From the NCBI GenBank assembly GCA_039105265.1, contig JAPFFF010000007.1:6346769-6410768 (forward strand): a stretch of DNA of 64,000 nucleotides. The letters are read 5' to 3'. Below, piece by piece: positions 31,769 through 42,742 of the stretch. The notes beneath the pieces were generated by a model. It was given only the letters and a program-made list of their open reading frames with translations, was not told where the DNA came from and ran no database searches. This DNA comes from Tritrichomonas musculus (taxonomy: Eukaryota > Parabasalia > Tritrichomonadida > Tritrichomonadidae). Each line of letters starts with the position of its first letter. Position 1 is the first letter of the stretch. Position numbers and translations under genes: made by a program.

Positions 31769-31995
31769 AGTAGTATAGTATAGGCTGGGATTCATTCTTC
31801 ACCCCAGCCTACACTGCTCGCCACCAAGCTCAGGTACACCTTCGCTTGGGCCTCGCTACCCGGCCAAATACCCTCTGAAAACCTATCGTAAGTACACACC
31901 CTCTACTTTCACTATTCTCCCAATGTCATTTCCAAAGTATGGAGTAGTTTTTGAGCTTTCTAATGGTGTTTTTTGAATTCTACACCCGAAAAAAT
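31769..31995 (+). repeat. Left tip of Maverick C with hairpin
   Basis: AGTAG is followed after 12 nt by a perfect 9-bp hairpin, TAGGCTGGG (31781-31789) and CCCAGCCTA (31803-31811), with a 13-nt loop. A second stem CCAAGC/GCTTGG lies just inside. The stretch 31864-31990 recurs at 62474-62610 in Maverick 4 with few changes. No gene is seen between the tip and the fiber gene end at 32016. Confidence 0.85.
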
Positions 31996-32015
31996 ATCTA
32001 TCAACTTTTTGTATT

Positions 32016-35000
32016 TTACAGTAATGAATGTATTTCATTCTTAGTGTTATCTGCAGCTAAGATACCATTTGATGTAAAGAATGACGAGTTAATCAATATG
32101 TAATTAACTGTTGCATTGATCATGAGATTGCTACTACTTAATGGAAATTCAATATTGTTTAACCATATCTTAGTTGGTTCACATTGATATTCAAACTTAG
32201 GTGAATTATTAACGTTGAATGATATATTGATTTTGATTTCGTTTACACTGGTAACATTATCTCTGGTTTCATTATAAGTCAAATAGAGTGTTCCCTCATA
32301 TGCATCAAGTTGTTTTTCGAATTGATAACGAATGCTATTACTATTCAGTACGCTGAATGTGTACTTAATTATTGTTAATTTATTCATCAACGCGTTTAAC
32401 TTAGTTTTTAATGATTCGTTCTCTTGCTGTAGATTTGATATCTGACTGTTCATTGTTACGATTTTAGCGACATTATCACCTACTAACTTGGCTAGATCTT
32501 GATGAGATTTAGCATATTTATTCAACTCACTCTTCAACGCATATCCATCGAGATCAACCATAGTAGCATAATCAGTCAAATCAACAGGTTCAGGAATCTC
32601 ACTTTTCAATGCTATTTTATCTTGTTTCAATATTCTTTCCGCTAATATTAATTTGGTATCGAAATAGTCTTCCCCGTTATCGATATAAAAGCACAGACCA
32701 TTACTATCACTTTTATAATAAGTTAAGTAATAAGTTGTTCCATCAATTTCAACATCGACATTAACTCCATCTTCAGTGATAACACCATTATAATCAAACA
32801 AATAATCAAACTCTTTTACAAAGCCATCGTTATTTGATATTGTTCCAACAAGGTGAATTCCACTAGTCAATTTTATTTTGACTTCCCACGATCCTGAACT
32901 ATCTTGTACATTTTCAAATGGCACTTCAATAGATTCTTTGTATATCAAATCATTTTTGCTTCGATATTTATTATCCGCTTCCTCTTTTGTATACAGGTTA
33001 TCCATATTAACCATATTATTTTTTAATTCATCTAATGCTTCATTTACTTCATCAACAGTTGGGAATTCATTTAATGTAGTAGCTAGAGCTGTATCATTCT
33101 TTTCTATCTGCTCATGTAATGTATCTATCTTCTTATGTAAAGCATCTATATCACAAGTATATGTTAAATCATTTGTAGTAAATTCCATTCTTCTTTTTGC
33201 TGTATTCTCTTTGATGCTGATTCCACCAACTCTATGTTTATTTGGGTTTGATATAACAAATGTTTTGTCATTCATAGTGCAGCTAGGAAAATCAGTTGTT
33301 CCTTGGTAATTAATTGTTCCACCAGTAATATTAATAGTAACTATATTCTCTTCATAATCAACATCATTGTATTCACTAACTTTTTGGACCAAAAATCGTG
33401 CTTTGATTGTTCCATCTGTGATAACATCTTCAGCCTCCAAATGGACCTCGCCATTAACATATTTACCAACAACATCTATTATGTCATCTCTAACCAAATC
33501 TGTTGATGACACACTCTTCTCTACAGTAGTCGCTAATGTTTTTATCATTGGTTTCATCGTATGACGGAATCTCTTACACATATCCATTGTTGATGTTAAT
33601 GTCATGGCTACTTTGGACGGATCATCAAGTTCATCAGTAAAGTTTATTTCATTAACAGGTACATACTCTTCATCGCACCAAGCTATAATATTATTTAGTT
33701 TATCTTTGTTAGATAACGAACGCATCATTCTACTAACTGGAATAGATACCATATCACCAAAGAATACATCAGCTCCAATATCAGGTAGTTCGTCAGTGAG
33801 CTTACCAGCAATGTCTTCTACAACATTTGTACCAACATCAGACACCTTGGTTACAGTATTTATTAATTCCCTACCCCCAGTTTGTGCTGCTTTAGATGCA
33901 AATGATAATGCTTTACCAGCAACACCTATACCAGTAGCACCTAATACACAACCAACAGCACCTAAAGCAATACCTATGTTAGCTTTCATATCTACCTTAT
34001 CCACTTCTTTTTGTAAATATTTTGTCTTCGCTGCTTGTTCTGCCATCTCTGAGTTCAATGTCTCTACATTGTTCTTTATATCTTTCACGTCATAAGAAAC
34101 CACATCAACAGTATTTGTAACCATGTTTAGATCTGATCGCATAGTCATAATGTTATCAGCTGTAATTATCTTCGAAGAAGTAATATTGAAGTCCGTATAC
34201 AAAGTTGTGGCTGCATCTGGTCTTGGAGTAATCTCATAAAATTGTTGTTGAATAATGTACTTAAAAGCATTTGTTGTTGGATCCCAGTTAACTTCTTCTA
34301 TAGGATCCGTGTACTGTTGACGTAAATAGAGTTCGATATCTCTAGTCTCGATGTTAATGTTACTGCTGGACCAATAATAGTTAATTTTTTCAATACTATC
34401 TAATTCAGCAATCAAATCTATGTCGTACCCATAATGTTCGTTCTTATGTAGTTCATCCCATCTAAAAGTAAGCCTGTTACTCGCTCCATCAAGTGACATA
34501 TCGTAAACAATTTTGTCTATACGGTTCAACAACGACTCTACCTCTTCTTTATTACTGTTTTGGATCTGTAATTGTAGCGGTAAATAATCGTATCCTTCTT
34601 TAGTATATATCTCTACTGTTGAATCACATCTATCTATTTCTATGCTATGTGCAGAACCATTTGCCTCTGTACCATCTTTGAACAACAACTTTGTAGTGCC
34701 ATTGGCGAACATCACTTTCATGAAATTTTCATTAGTATCATCCAACAACATCTTATTCCATTCACTACATTTGCATCTAACATAGCATCCACTTGCTCCA
34801 TAATTATTTTGGTTTACACGAAGATATTGCTTACTGCTCTCTATTTTCCCATTGCTACGTCCTTGCATGTTCTCTCCAACCCATTTTGTTCCATCCCATA
34901 TTAGGCTCCATCTATTACCAAAACAGTGTTCAGTAAATGTAAAATTAAGGTTAATGGGTATTGTATAATCATTTGGAATTCGATATATCATCTTATAGTA

Positions 35001-38000
35001 ATCAACTGAGTCGACATTCACTGTAGTTACGACACTTGGTTTATAAAAGTAATGAACATCTGATTCATACAACTGAAGAGCATTACGCGCATCTATTACA
35101 TCACACTTGACTACTGGCTTCTTCGCAACCATCGAGTCTTGCTTTAGTAAGTACTGTATCGATAGCTCCCCATTCATGTATAATGAATATGGATTCACAC
35201 CGAGTCTAGTATCAAATGCTATAAAGAACTCAGGGCCAAATGTAGTCCAATGTGTGACCATACATTTAAGATCAGTACGACATGTAATACACGGACCTTT
35301 TGCTTGATGATTTTCAACGTACGCAGTAAATTCTTTCACTAGATTGCCTTCATAATCGTATATCACTTCTTTCCGAAGTATGAACTTGAATACGACAGTT
35401 ACGTCAGGAGCAGCTATTATCTTATTTAGTACGTCATTTGACATATTAATTTTCAGGATGTTGTAGTTAGCCATCGACAGTGATTCATCTTTATAGGCTG
35501 TTATGTTCTCATTTTTGATTTCATATTCAGGATAACCTTCTACTTCTTCAAACCAGCTTCCTCCTTGTACATATCCATCCAAATCACTCAGCGTTAATAA
35601 TTCACTTCCTTTCCTAGTAGCATCTCCTACCTTAAATTGTATGTCTCCAATGAATTTTGTTGTCGTCTCGTCCATTTAAGTCCAAAAAAATAATTCTCTA
35701 TTCTACTCTATATTTGCGCACTTCTTCTCTAATGTAGCAAGTCTTGCCTCAAGAGTATCAATATATGCATCCTTCTGGTCTATCATTTCCTTCACTTCTA
35801 CTTTAGTAATATAAGCAGTCATATCTATATCTTCTAATGGATGCTTATTATCGAGTTCTTTTATTTTCTCGTACATGAATGCTATTGTACCCTTTAAAGT
35901 ATCGCGATATGTCTTTGCAATATTAATACATGTATCAAATGAAACCATCATCTTATCAGCATCCTTCATTGTTATTTCAAGTTCAGGTTCATCATCTGTT
36001 TCTTCATGATATGCCCATGCAAGAATCTTTTCTAATACATCTTCCTCTGCTAATGTCTCTGGGTTATCATTACGACGGAACCAACTTGGAATATTAAATA
36101 ATCCTATTCTATTTGCTACATATGCTTCTGCTGCTACCCCTGCTATTGCTGCTGCATCACCAGGATGATGTCTAACAAACTGCCATTGACCATATAAGAA
36201 CCTTCTAGCAACATAACCTACTGCTCCCATAATAACCTGGGTAGTTGCACTTATAACACCATCTTGTTGGTACATTTCTATCACTCCATTCACAATATTA
36301 ATTACATGTAGTCTTCTTCTATCTATTGTAGCAACTACATTTCCATTATATAGTACTTGTGTTATTTCTTCACCAGTTGTTTCATCTAATGTGTCATTGA
36401 AAGCTAAAAGATTACCATGAGAATAAATATTATCCATTAGTTCTCCTCTTTGTTCATCACTCATTTGTTCTATCATTCTTGCTGTTATTGCTGGTGTTGT
36501 TCCTGGTACTGTCCAAGTATCTGTTGTGGCAACAAGGTCATAATGCTGATATCTAACTCCATTTGCATTGACTTCTATCTGTGAATTTATTCCAACAAAT
36601 CGTACTTGACCTCCACTAATATTTGCTGTTGTTGGAGCAGAATAATCAATAGTAGCAACAATTGGGTCAATAGTCTCTCCTCTATGGTCAATAATATTTA
36701 TCCATGCTTCCATTGTTTGCTCATTCAAGTAAGGTTCTAAACCAATATCTCCATTTTGAACAAATGGTAAATTTAGTCTATCTTGCATCGATAATTGTTC
36801 AATATCTCTCGCTGTGTATGTTGTTCCATCCCATTCTATTGACCAATTATTATCAGTAGCTCTATATATTCTATCTGTCATCTCAATATCAGCTGGCCTT
36901 ATTAGAGTCCTTCGTTGAAATACATTATTATGGATAATGAGTTGGTCATTATAAAACAAATCATATACATTAAACCACTCTCTTCCATGATATTGGATAC
37001 GTAAGATATCAGGATGATTAGCAACTAATGCATTTCGTTCTTCTCTTGTCATATCTGCAATATCTTCTAAGGTATACTGAGTTCCAGCAATATCAATAAC
37101 AGGAACTTGATTCCTAAGTGCAATCGTAGTTGATGCCGTATTTGTCATTGTAGTCTGTGGTACAGTTATATCTGTTCGAATCTCATCTGTTTCATCTGTA
37201 ACAACTTGTGGCTGAACTTCTCTATGAGTTCTCACTAATGATTGTTCAGTGGTTGTGATAGTATTAGTTGCATTATCAGTATCATTATCAGTTATTGTAA
37301 TCGAGGATGAATTAATGTTTAATGTCTCAGTCCCATTTGTATCTGGTCTATTCCTAAAGAAGCGCAAGACATTCGAACCAAGTGTAGCAATAGCATTTCC
37401 TAACTGAGTTAGCGCGTGTGTTGTCGAAAGGACAACCTGTGTAGCTGAGAATGTTGATATAGCTCCAGCCACGGGTATTTGAACAGTTGTTGTAGTTGGC
37501 AAAAATCTTTCCATAGTCATCTTATCAGCCTTCAAATCAACATTCACCAAAAACTTACCTTGAAAGCCACTACCTCCATCACCTGGATAACCACCACCTC
37601 CACCTCCTCCACCATTTCCTCCTGGCCCAGGGAAAGGTGTTGTTTGATATGTATTAATATTTACTGAGTTATTGGACATATTTAATGTTGAGAGTACCCC
37701 TGCAATCGATACTACTGAAGCTAGAATATTTAAAATCGTATTTGCAACTGATATACCTTGTTTAATACTATCAGTATATTCATTATACATGGCTTGAATT
37801 CTCATTTGCTCAGCTAGATTATCAACTGTCTGTTTCAATAAAGCATAATCATATTGCAATATGTCAGTAATTCCTCCAACAACATTTAAGTCTCTTCTCA
37901 TCGTCATGATATTATCAGCCCATATAATCTTTGATGAATAAATATTTAAATCTGTTGATATAGTTGAACAGTTTCTTGGATCTGGCTCTACTTCATAAAA

Positions 38001-38025
38001 TTGTTCTTGTAAGATTATGTTAAAT
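32016..38025 (-). pseudogene. Fiber-like gene of Maverick C, C-terminal part
   Basis: It matches the Maverick 1 fiber module by module: QQFYE..P.P, SSKII.ADNI.TMR.DLN, a Gly-rich stretch, the second ESD..Y.Y.PS and WDG..W.G module, the hydrophobic GIALGAVGCVLGATGIGVAG segment and the C-terminal coiled coil and head. The gene looks broken in about two places here, apart from the nested Maverick D. It continues on the far side of D at 45466-48016. Confidence 0.85.
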
Positions 38026-38049
38026 TAATTATTATTCCTGAAGGAATAA

Positions 38050-38836
38050 TGAAGAATCTAATTATTATTGTATGAGATGGGATATAGATAAAGATTATGA
38101 TTTATCATTGAATATGGTATTTAGGTTCAAGGACTATTTATTTAGGCACACTTGGGAATTAATATGGGATGGGAAAAATTGGACAGGAAATAACTGTCAA
38201 AATGTGTTTACAGCAAAAATATCATACATGAATAATAATAGCGGAGCTCCAGCAATAATAATTAAAAAGAACGAACTAATTGGGAAATGGATAAAAGATA
38301 CAATAAAAGAAGATTTAACAGATGATGATAATTATGCTCACATACTAAAAGACTATCTTACAAATTGGAGAGTTGTTAAGAAAGATGGAACCATATTAAA
38401 CGTAGGAACAACTGCAGTTTTTGATCCTAGCAGTTCAGGTACATTCACACAAGATGGAAATAAATATGAACAAGCTAGAATGTATGTTGATGCACCAAGC
38501 GGATTAAAAGAAGAAGACGGATTATATGTTTATGCAGATTTAAATATTAATGGAAACATAACAGAATTAAAATGGGATTGTCATCCTGAACACTGTATTA
38601 ATTCTGGAGTCATGCACACTTATGGATCAAATCCTTGTCTAGAATCATTTAATTATCATCGAGAAAAAAGGTATTCCATTAAAATCATTGAAGGATTTAA
38701 CCATAAGAGTATTCGAATATACATGGAAAAAGAATTATTTGAATTTGATGTAAAAGTTAATCCATTTAACATAATCTTACAAGAACAATTTTATGAAGTA
38801 GAGCCAGATCCAAGAAACTGTTCAACTATATCAACA
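38050..38836 (+). pseudogene. Fiber-like gene piece in Maverick D
   Basis: A plus-strand piece coding the first-module region of a fiber-like protein (WDGKNWTGNN and FNIILQEQFYEVEPDP). It is nearly identical to 45475-45820 on the other strand but with several amino-acid differences, so it is a second copy and not a simple flip. It is a partial, broken gene. Confidence 0.75.
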
Positions 38837-39654
38837 GTATACATTGTTATTGGTTCATTTATTGGAGTAAATTCATTCGTAATATTTGGTAAAGTATATT
38901 TTGATATTTCTTTATAGTTATTTTGCAAACATAGTTCTGGGCCCAAAGGACAGCATACCATTCCAGCACATGAGAAGAATAATCGAAGCTCTATCTTGCC
39001 TGCGAAGGCTGGGAGGTATTTAATATTAGAGAGTGGTAAGAATCGTCTTAAATCTATCTTGAGATGAATTTTATATTTTTGTTCATACCATTTAATACCA
39101 TTTCTCTCTTTCCAATCAACAATGAATCCTGTTCTACTTCCTGACTTACCATTCCATATATCTTTATGTCTGGCCTTAGAATATACATCTGCTCTCTTTG
39201 TTGTTTCGTTGGCACAACAGGCTGTTAAAAAGGATTCTTCACAACCAAAATTCTGTGTATAGATAGTAATGCCATTAGCCACGATTTCATATTTTTCGAC
39301 GGCATCTCTAGCATCTTTAAAGCCAAACCAAACTCTATTGAATTGATAATTATCATCTGTATTTTCTATTTCTTTAACCTCTTGTCCAGCAGCTTCTTTA
39401 ATACTGACTTCCATATCAGCTCTAATAAATCCATTATATATGTCTGCTGTATTGTTTGTGTTTGGAGATATAATAGCAGTGGTATATGAGCCTTGGGGGA
39501 TTGAAGGAGATGGAGAATATGATGTCTGGGGACTTATAGTATACTGTTTGTTGGTATCACTTAGGGCTATACAATTATCTACAATATCAAAATATGATGC
39601 TATTTGGGTACATACTTCAGCTGATGTTCTGAGTTCAATCTCTGGATTAATCAT
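38836..39654 (-). pseudogene. Major capsid candidate of Maverick D, partial
   Basis: It codes the N-terminal half of the capsid protein seen whole in Maverick 1 and C, with the blocks TCTQ/CTQIASYFDIVDN, TADIYNGFIRADMEV, NFGCEESFLTACCANET and RRFLPLSNIKYLPAFAGK. The copy is partial and broken. Confidence 0.85.
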
Positions 39655-39680
39655 GGTGTTTTTATAAAAAAATAAAAACT

Positions 39681-40313
39681 TTATAACATATCAGAGAAAA
39701 TATTATTCCTCCTTCTACGAATGACTTGAGGTTGAGGAGGAGGTGTTGGTGGTAGTTCTTCCTCTGGTTCTTCTTCTATATCATTGACAAAGTCAACTTT
39801 GCCTGAAGTCAAATTAGGCTCTTGAATATATTGTGGCTGAGTATATTGGTAGTAGGGTTTGCTCATTTGTTTTTGCACCACTTCTTTTATCATCCTTTTT
39901 TGTTCTTTCTTTTCTCGTTTATTTTTTATTTCTTCCCCCAATAACTTTAGCTGATTTAATATTTCCATATTTATTGTAGGGTCCTCCGCTTGTCGGAGGC
40001 AGCGAGGGCTCGCAGCTTCAAAAATGGCTGAATTATTTGATTGCGGCTTAGTCCTTTCGATTTTTTTGGCAGAGCAGACCTTTCCCTGAGAGCAAGTGGG
40101 GAGAGGTTTGGTAGGCTCTTCTGCTGGCTCTTCTAATTCCTGCTCTTCTACCTGTGGTTCAGCTTGAGGTTTGGATAGGGGCTCTGTTCTTCTTTTCACA
40201 ATATATTTATTCTCTTTTTTTGTAGGCAAGACATCCCACTCAGGGTCATCACGACCATTTAACCAGTTTTGTATTACTTGTAATCTCTTCGATCCAGTCA
40301 AATGTTTAGACAT
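39681..40313 (-). CDS. Conserved linker-type protein of Maverick D, 210 aa
   Basis: Same family as 14333-14950 and 57764-58318, with SKHLTGSKRLQVIQNWLNGR, PTKKENKYIVKRR, INMEILNQLKLLGEEI and the end RRRRNNIFSDML. The Pro/Glu-rich middle is longer than in C and includes a GC-rich tract with two palindromes (39983-39999 and 40002-40013) read in frame. Starts at ATTTAAATGTC. Confidence 0.78.
   Translation of the reverse strand: MSKHLTGSKRLQVIQNWLNGRDDPEWDVLPTKKENKYIVKRRTEPLSKPQAEPQVEEQELEEPAEEPTKPLPTCSQGKVCSAKKIERTKPQSNNSAIFEAASPRCLRQAEDPTINMEILNQLKLLGEEIKNKREKKEQKRMIKEVVQKQMSKPYYQYTQPQYIQEPNLTSGKVDFVNDIEEEPEEELPPTPPPQPQVIRRRRNNIFSDML
39983..40013. repeat. GC-rich palindromes inside a Maverick D gene
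   Basis: CCTCCG-CTTGT-CGGAGG and GCGAG-GG-CTCGC stand two bases apart in an otherwise AT-rich gene. The C relative has no such tract. They look like an in-frame mini-insert. Confidence 0.55.
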
Positions 40314-40377
40314 TTAAATAATATTAAAATCGCTTTCTTTGAGTTTTATTTGCTTTTTTGGAGTTTTTGGGAGTTTT

Positions 40378-41133
40378 TCACCTCCTTGCTTTTCTTCTTC
40401 TTCTCATGCCTCTTATCATTCTATATCTTTTGCCTTGATATATTTTATAACCTGATGGTTTTCTTGAATAATGGATACGTGGATAATTTAAAGAATTTAG
40501 ATAATAATTGGCTAATAATTCATTATTTACGTCTCCTATTTTTTTCTCTAATTCTTTCTTCTTCTCTTTGTTGTCTATTCTCTCACTGCTCTCTCCTAGT
40601 GATTTTATTACTTTAGCTCCTACTTTAACATATTTATTGTCTGTTGCATTACCAATGGTTTCTGCAATTTCACCACCTCCTATGAGTAATTCAGTTTTAT
40701 TATCCCATGCCCATTTCAATCTCTCTTTCATTTTATTTACGTGTTCATAATTATTTTTGGGTATTCCATCTGTCATTTTATTATATGCTTTTTTAAGCTT
40801 GTTTACAAATTTCCCTGCTATCCCTTCGGAATTATTTTGAGTTGTCATAGGGGGTGGCATAGGAGCTGGTGCTGGTGCTGGAGGCGGCATATAATGTGGG
40901 GTAGGAGGAGGTTCTTGGATTGGCTTGGGAGGAGCTGGAGTAGGAGTAGGAACTGGAACTGGTTTTTGGATTGGTTCTAGAGAAGGTCCTTGGGTGGGTT
41001 TTTTGCTAAAGAATTTGTTATATGTATTGCTCACAAGATTTGATATTTTATCACTTATCCCTCCTATTGGCTCTTCTGTACCATCACTTCGTAGGGTAGG
41101 AGCAGTACCCATCGTTAAAAATGGAATAGACAT
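40378..41133 (-). CDS. Pro-rich small virion-like protein of Maverick D, 251 aa
   Basis: An N-terminal segment is followed by a long Pro-rich stretch (residues about 50-95, with PAPAPAPMPPP), a helical middle with a Gly-rich turn (ELLIGGGEIAETIG), the shared block YPRIHYSRKPSGYKIYQ and an Arg-rich tail (RGMRRRRKARR). The shared block links it to the 167-aa gene of C and the neighbouring 224-aa gene. The basic tail suggests DNA condensation in the particle. It starts at ATTTAAATGTC. Confidence 0.7.
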   Translation of the reverse strand: MSIPFLTMGTAPTLRSDGTEEPIGGISDKISNLVSNTYNKFFSKKPTQGPSLEPIQKPVPVPTPTPAPPKPIQEPPPTPHYMPPPAPAPAPMPPPMTTQNNSEGIAGKFVNKLKKAYNKMTDGIPKNNYEHVNKMKERLKWAWDNKTELLIGGGEIAETIGNATDNKYVKVGAKVIKSLGESSERIDNKEKKKELEKKIGDVNNELLANYYLNSLNYPRIHYSRKPSGYKIYQGKRYRMIRGMRRRRKARR

Positions 41134-41155
41134 TTAAATGAAGACAAAATTTAGC

Positions 41156-41830
41156 TTACCAATCATCCTTCTCAAACTTGTCATATGCTTCTCTTTGCCT
41201 TCTTACAGCTTCTTGTAGATCGGCCACAAATTGTTTATCTTGTTTCCAATTTCTAGCTTTTTCAGCTGCTGACATTTTTTTCTTTGGAGGTGATTCTTGT
41301 TTCTTTGGTAATGCTTTGGGAGGCGGGGATGGTTTTTTGGGAGGCGATTTTTTGGGTGATGATTTTTTATTTTCTGTCGTGGCTTCTTTTTGTTTTTGCT
41401 CTATTTGTTTCTTCAACTGATTTAATTTTTCATTGGCTTCATCAATATATTTATTTCTTCTTTGATACATTTTATATCTTGTTGGCTTCCTTCCATAAAA
41501 CATCCTTGGTACATCAGCGTAGGCTATATGTTTGTTTCCAAACATCCGAGCATTCCTTTCCTGAATTAATTGAGCCAACAATTTTTCCTGGCTGTTTTTA
41601 TCATCTATTTGTCCTGCAGTTTTACCAACAACTCTTACAACATCAGCTGCTACATTCCATTTATTATTTCCAGTCGCTTCCCCAATTATATCACCTACAT
41701 CTGCAGCTCCTTGTAAAATTTCTGCTTTATTATTATTAATCCAATTACCAATTTTTCCAAATATACTAACACCAGCATCTGAAGGGGTAGATGGAATATA
41801 TTTTCCAGAATCAATAGTTCCTGAAGGCAT
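41156..41830 (-). CDS. Lys/Pro-rich small virion-like protein of Maverick D, 224 aa
   Basis: The N-terminal half is similar in plan to the 251-aa neighbour: a helical segment with EILQGAADVGDIIGEATG, then VPRMFYGRKPTRYKMYQRR. The C-terminal half is a Lys/Pro-rich tail with SPKKSPPKKPSPPP, like histone H1 tails. The two D genes look like a tandem duplication of the single gene found in Maverick 1 and C. It starts at CAATAAATGCC. Confidence 0.7.
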   Translation of the reverse strand: MPSGTIDSGKYIPSTPSDAGVSIFGKIGNWINNNKAEILQGAADVGDIIGEATGNNKWNVAADVVRVVGKTAGQIDDKNSQEKLLAQLIQERNARMFGNKHIAYADVPRMFYGRKPTRYKMYQRRNKYIDEANEKLNQLKKQIEQKQKEATTENKKSSPKKSPPKKPSPPPKALPKKQESPPKKKMSAAEKARNWKQDKQFVADLQEAVRRQREAYDKFEKDDW

Positions 41831-41853
41831 TTATTGTGAAATAAATCATTCAA

Positions 41854-41881
41854 GGACATAGTCCAAGTATGACTTCGTCAT
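41854..41881. other. Two tri-loop hairpins between Maverick D genes
   Basis: GGAC-ATA-GTCC (41854-41864) and ATGAC-TTC-GTCAT (41869-41881) lie between the ATPase end and the next gene. The second overlaps the ATPase stop codon. Same design as the cluster at 16866. Confidence 0.6.
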
Positions 41882-42732
41882 TCAAAGTAATATTTGTTGG
41901 CTGTTATATTACAAATAAATTTGTCGTGAGGCTCACGATGCTGCAAATATTCCTTGACTGTTTTTTTGATATTTAGATTGTTATTCGTTTGTTGGAGCAA
42001 TGATGTAAAATCTTCTTCTGAATATCCACTATAGCATATAATATCGGTGGCCAATCTCTTTGCATTTATATGGACAAATCTAATGGTTTGGATAGCCATA
42101 ATGCATGTAATATTATAGTGCCTAGTTTTTGTTAACAGCCTGAGGAATTCAGTATTATTGTGCGTCAATAAATCGCTCCCAGCACAGTCATCCAATATTA
42201 TTAGAGTGTTATATGGATATGATGAAGTTTGATATTTTACCAGCTTGTTTGCTATATATACTATTCTATCATCTATTTCTTGAAGGGAGTGCTTGTATAT
42301 AAGCCGCTGCATTTCTTCATTCGTCTCTTTCATTTTTGATAATACATGCTTTACCATAGCATAATATTTTATCTTTCGCTTTAGATGTTTTTTCAAATAA
42401 TCCATCAATTCTGCTTCGTTCAAATATATGATTGGTGTCTTGACATTTTGACTCATCGCCTCTGCAGTTTTGTCCATCTTACCGCTTGTGGAACAGAATA
42501 CTATCTTCTGGTAGTAGGGATACTTAAATAATCTCTCGGTAATTAAAATGTGTTTCCATATCCAATAACTTTTTCCAGCACCTGGTTTGCCTATCAAAAA
42601 ATATATACCGTTCGTGCTAAATGGATAGGAAGGATGAATTGGTTTCATAAGTGCAGACTCTATTTCCTTTTGGTTTTTTCGCATGGTTTTTTGGATTAAA
42701 ACTTCTACTTCTTTCATTATTTGTTTAGCCAT
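41878..42732 (-). CDS. Packaging ATPase of Maverick D
   Basis: A 284-aa relative of 12801-13652 and 58866-59720. Walker A is GKPGAGKSYW and Walker B is TLIILDDCAGSD, followed by LLTKTRHYNITCIMAIQT. FtsK/HerA-type genome-packaging family. The frame is open. It starts at CAATAAATGGC, 10 nt after the integrase gene. Confidence 0.93.
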   Translation of the reverse strand: MAKQIMKEVEVLIQKTMRKNQKEIESALMKPIHPSYPFSTNGIYFLIGKPGAGKSYWIWKHILITERLFKYPYYQKIVFCSTSGKMDKTAEAMSQNVKTPIIYLNEAELMDYLKKHLKRKIKYYAMVKHVLSKMKETNEEMQRLIYKHSLQEIDDRIVYIANKLVKYQTSSYPYNTLIILDDCAGSDLLTHNNTEFLRLLTKTRHYNITCIMAIQTIRFVHINAKRLATDIICYSGYSEEDFTSLLQQTNNNLNIKKTVKEYLQHREPHDKFICNITANKYYFE

Positions 42733-42742
42733 TTATTGTTGG

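Noticed and set aside
31813-31880. Possible self-cleaving ribozyme (HDV- or twister-like) in the structured Maverick C and 4 ends
   Set aside because: Stems are clear, but I could not match the conserved catalytic bases of any ribozyme class.
41934-41948. Palindrome CGTGA-GGC-TCACG as an insert in the D ATPase gene
   Set aside because: The C and D proteins have the same length there, so it is substitution or chance, not an insert.
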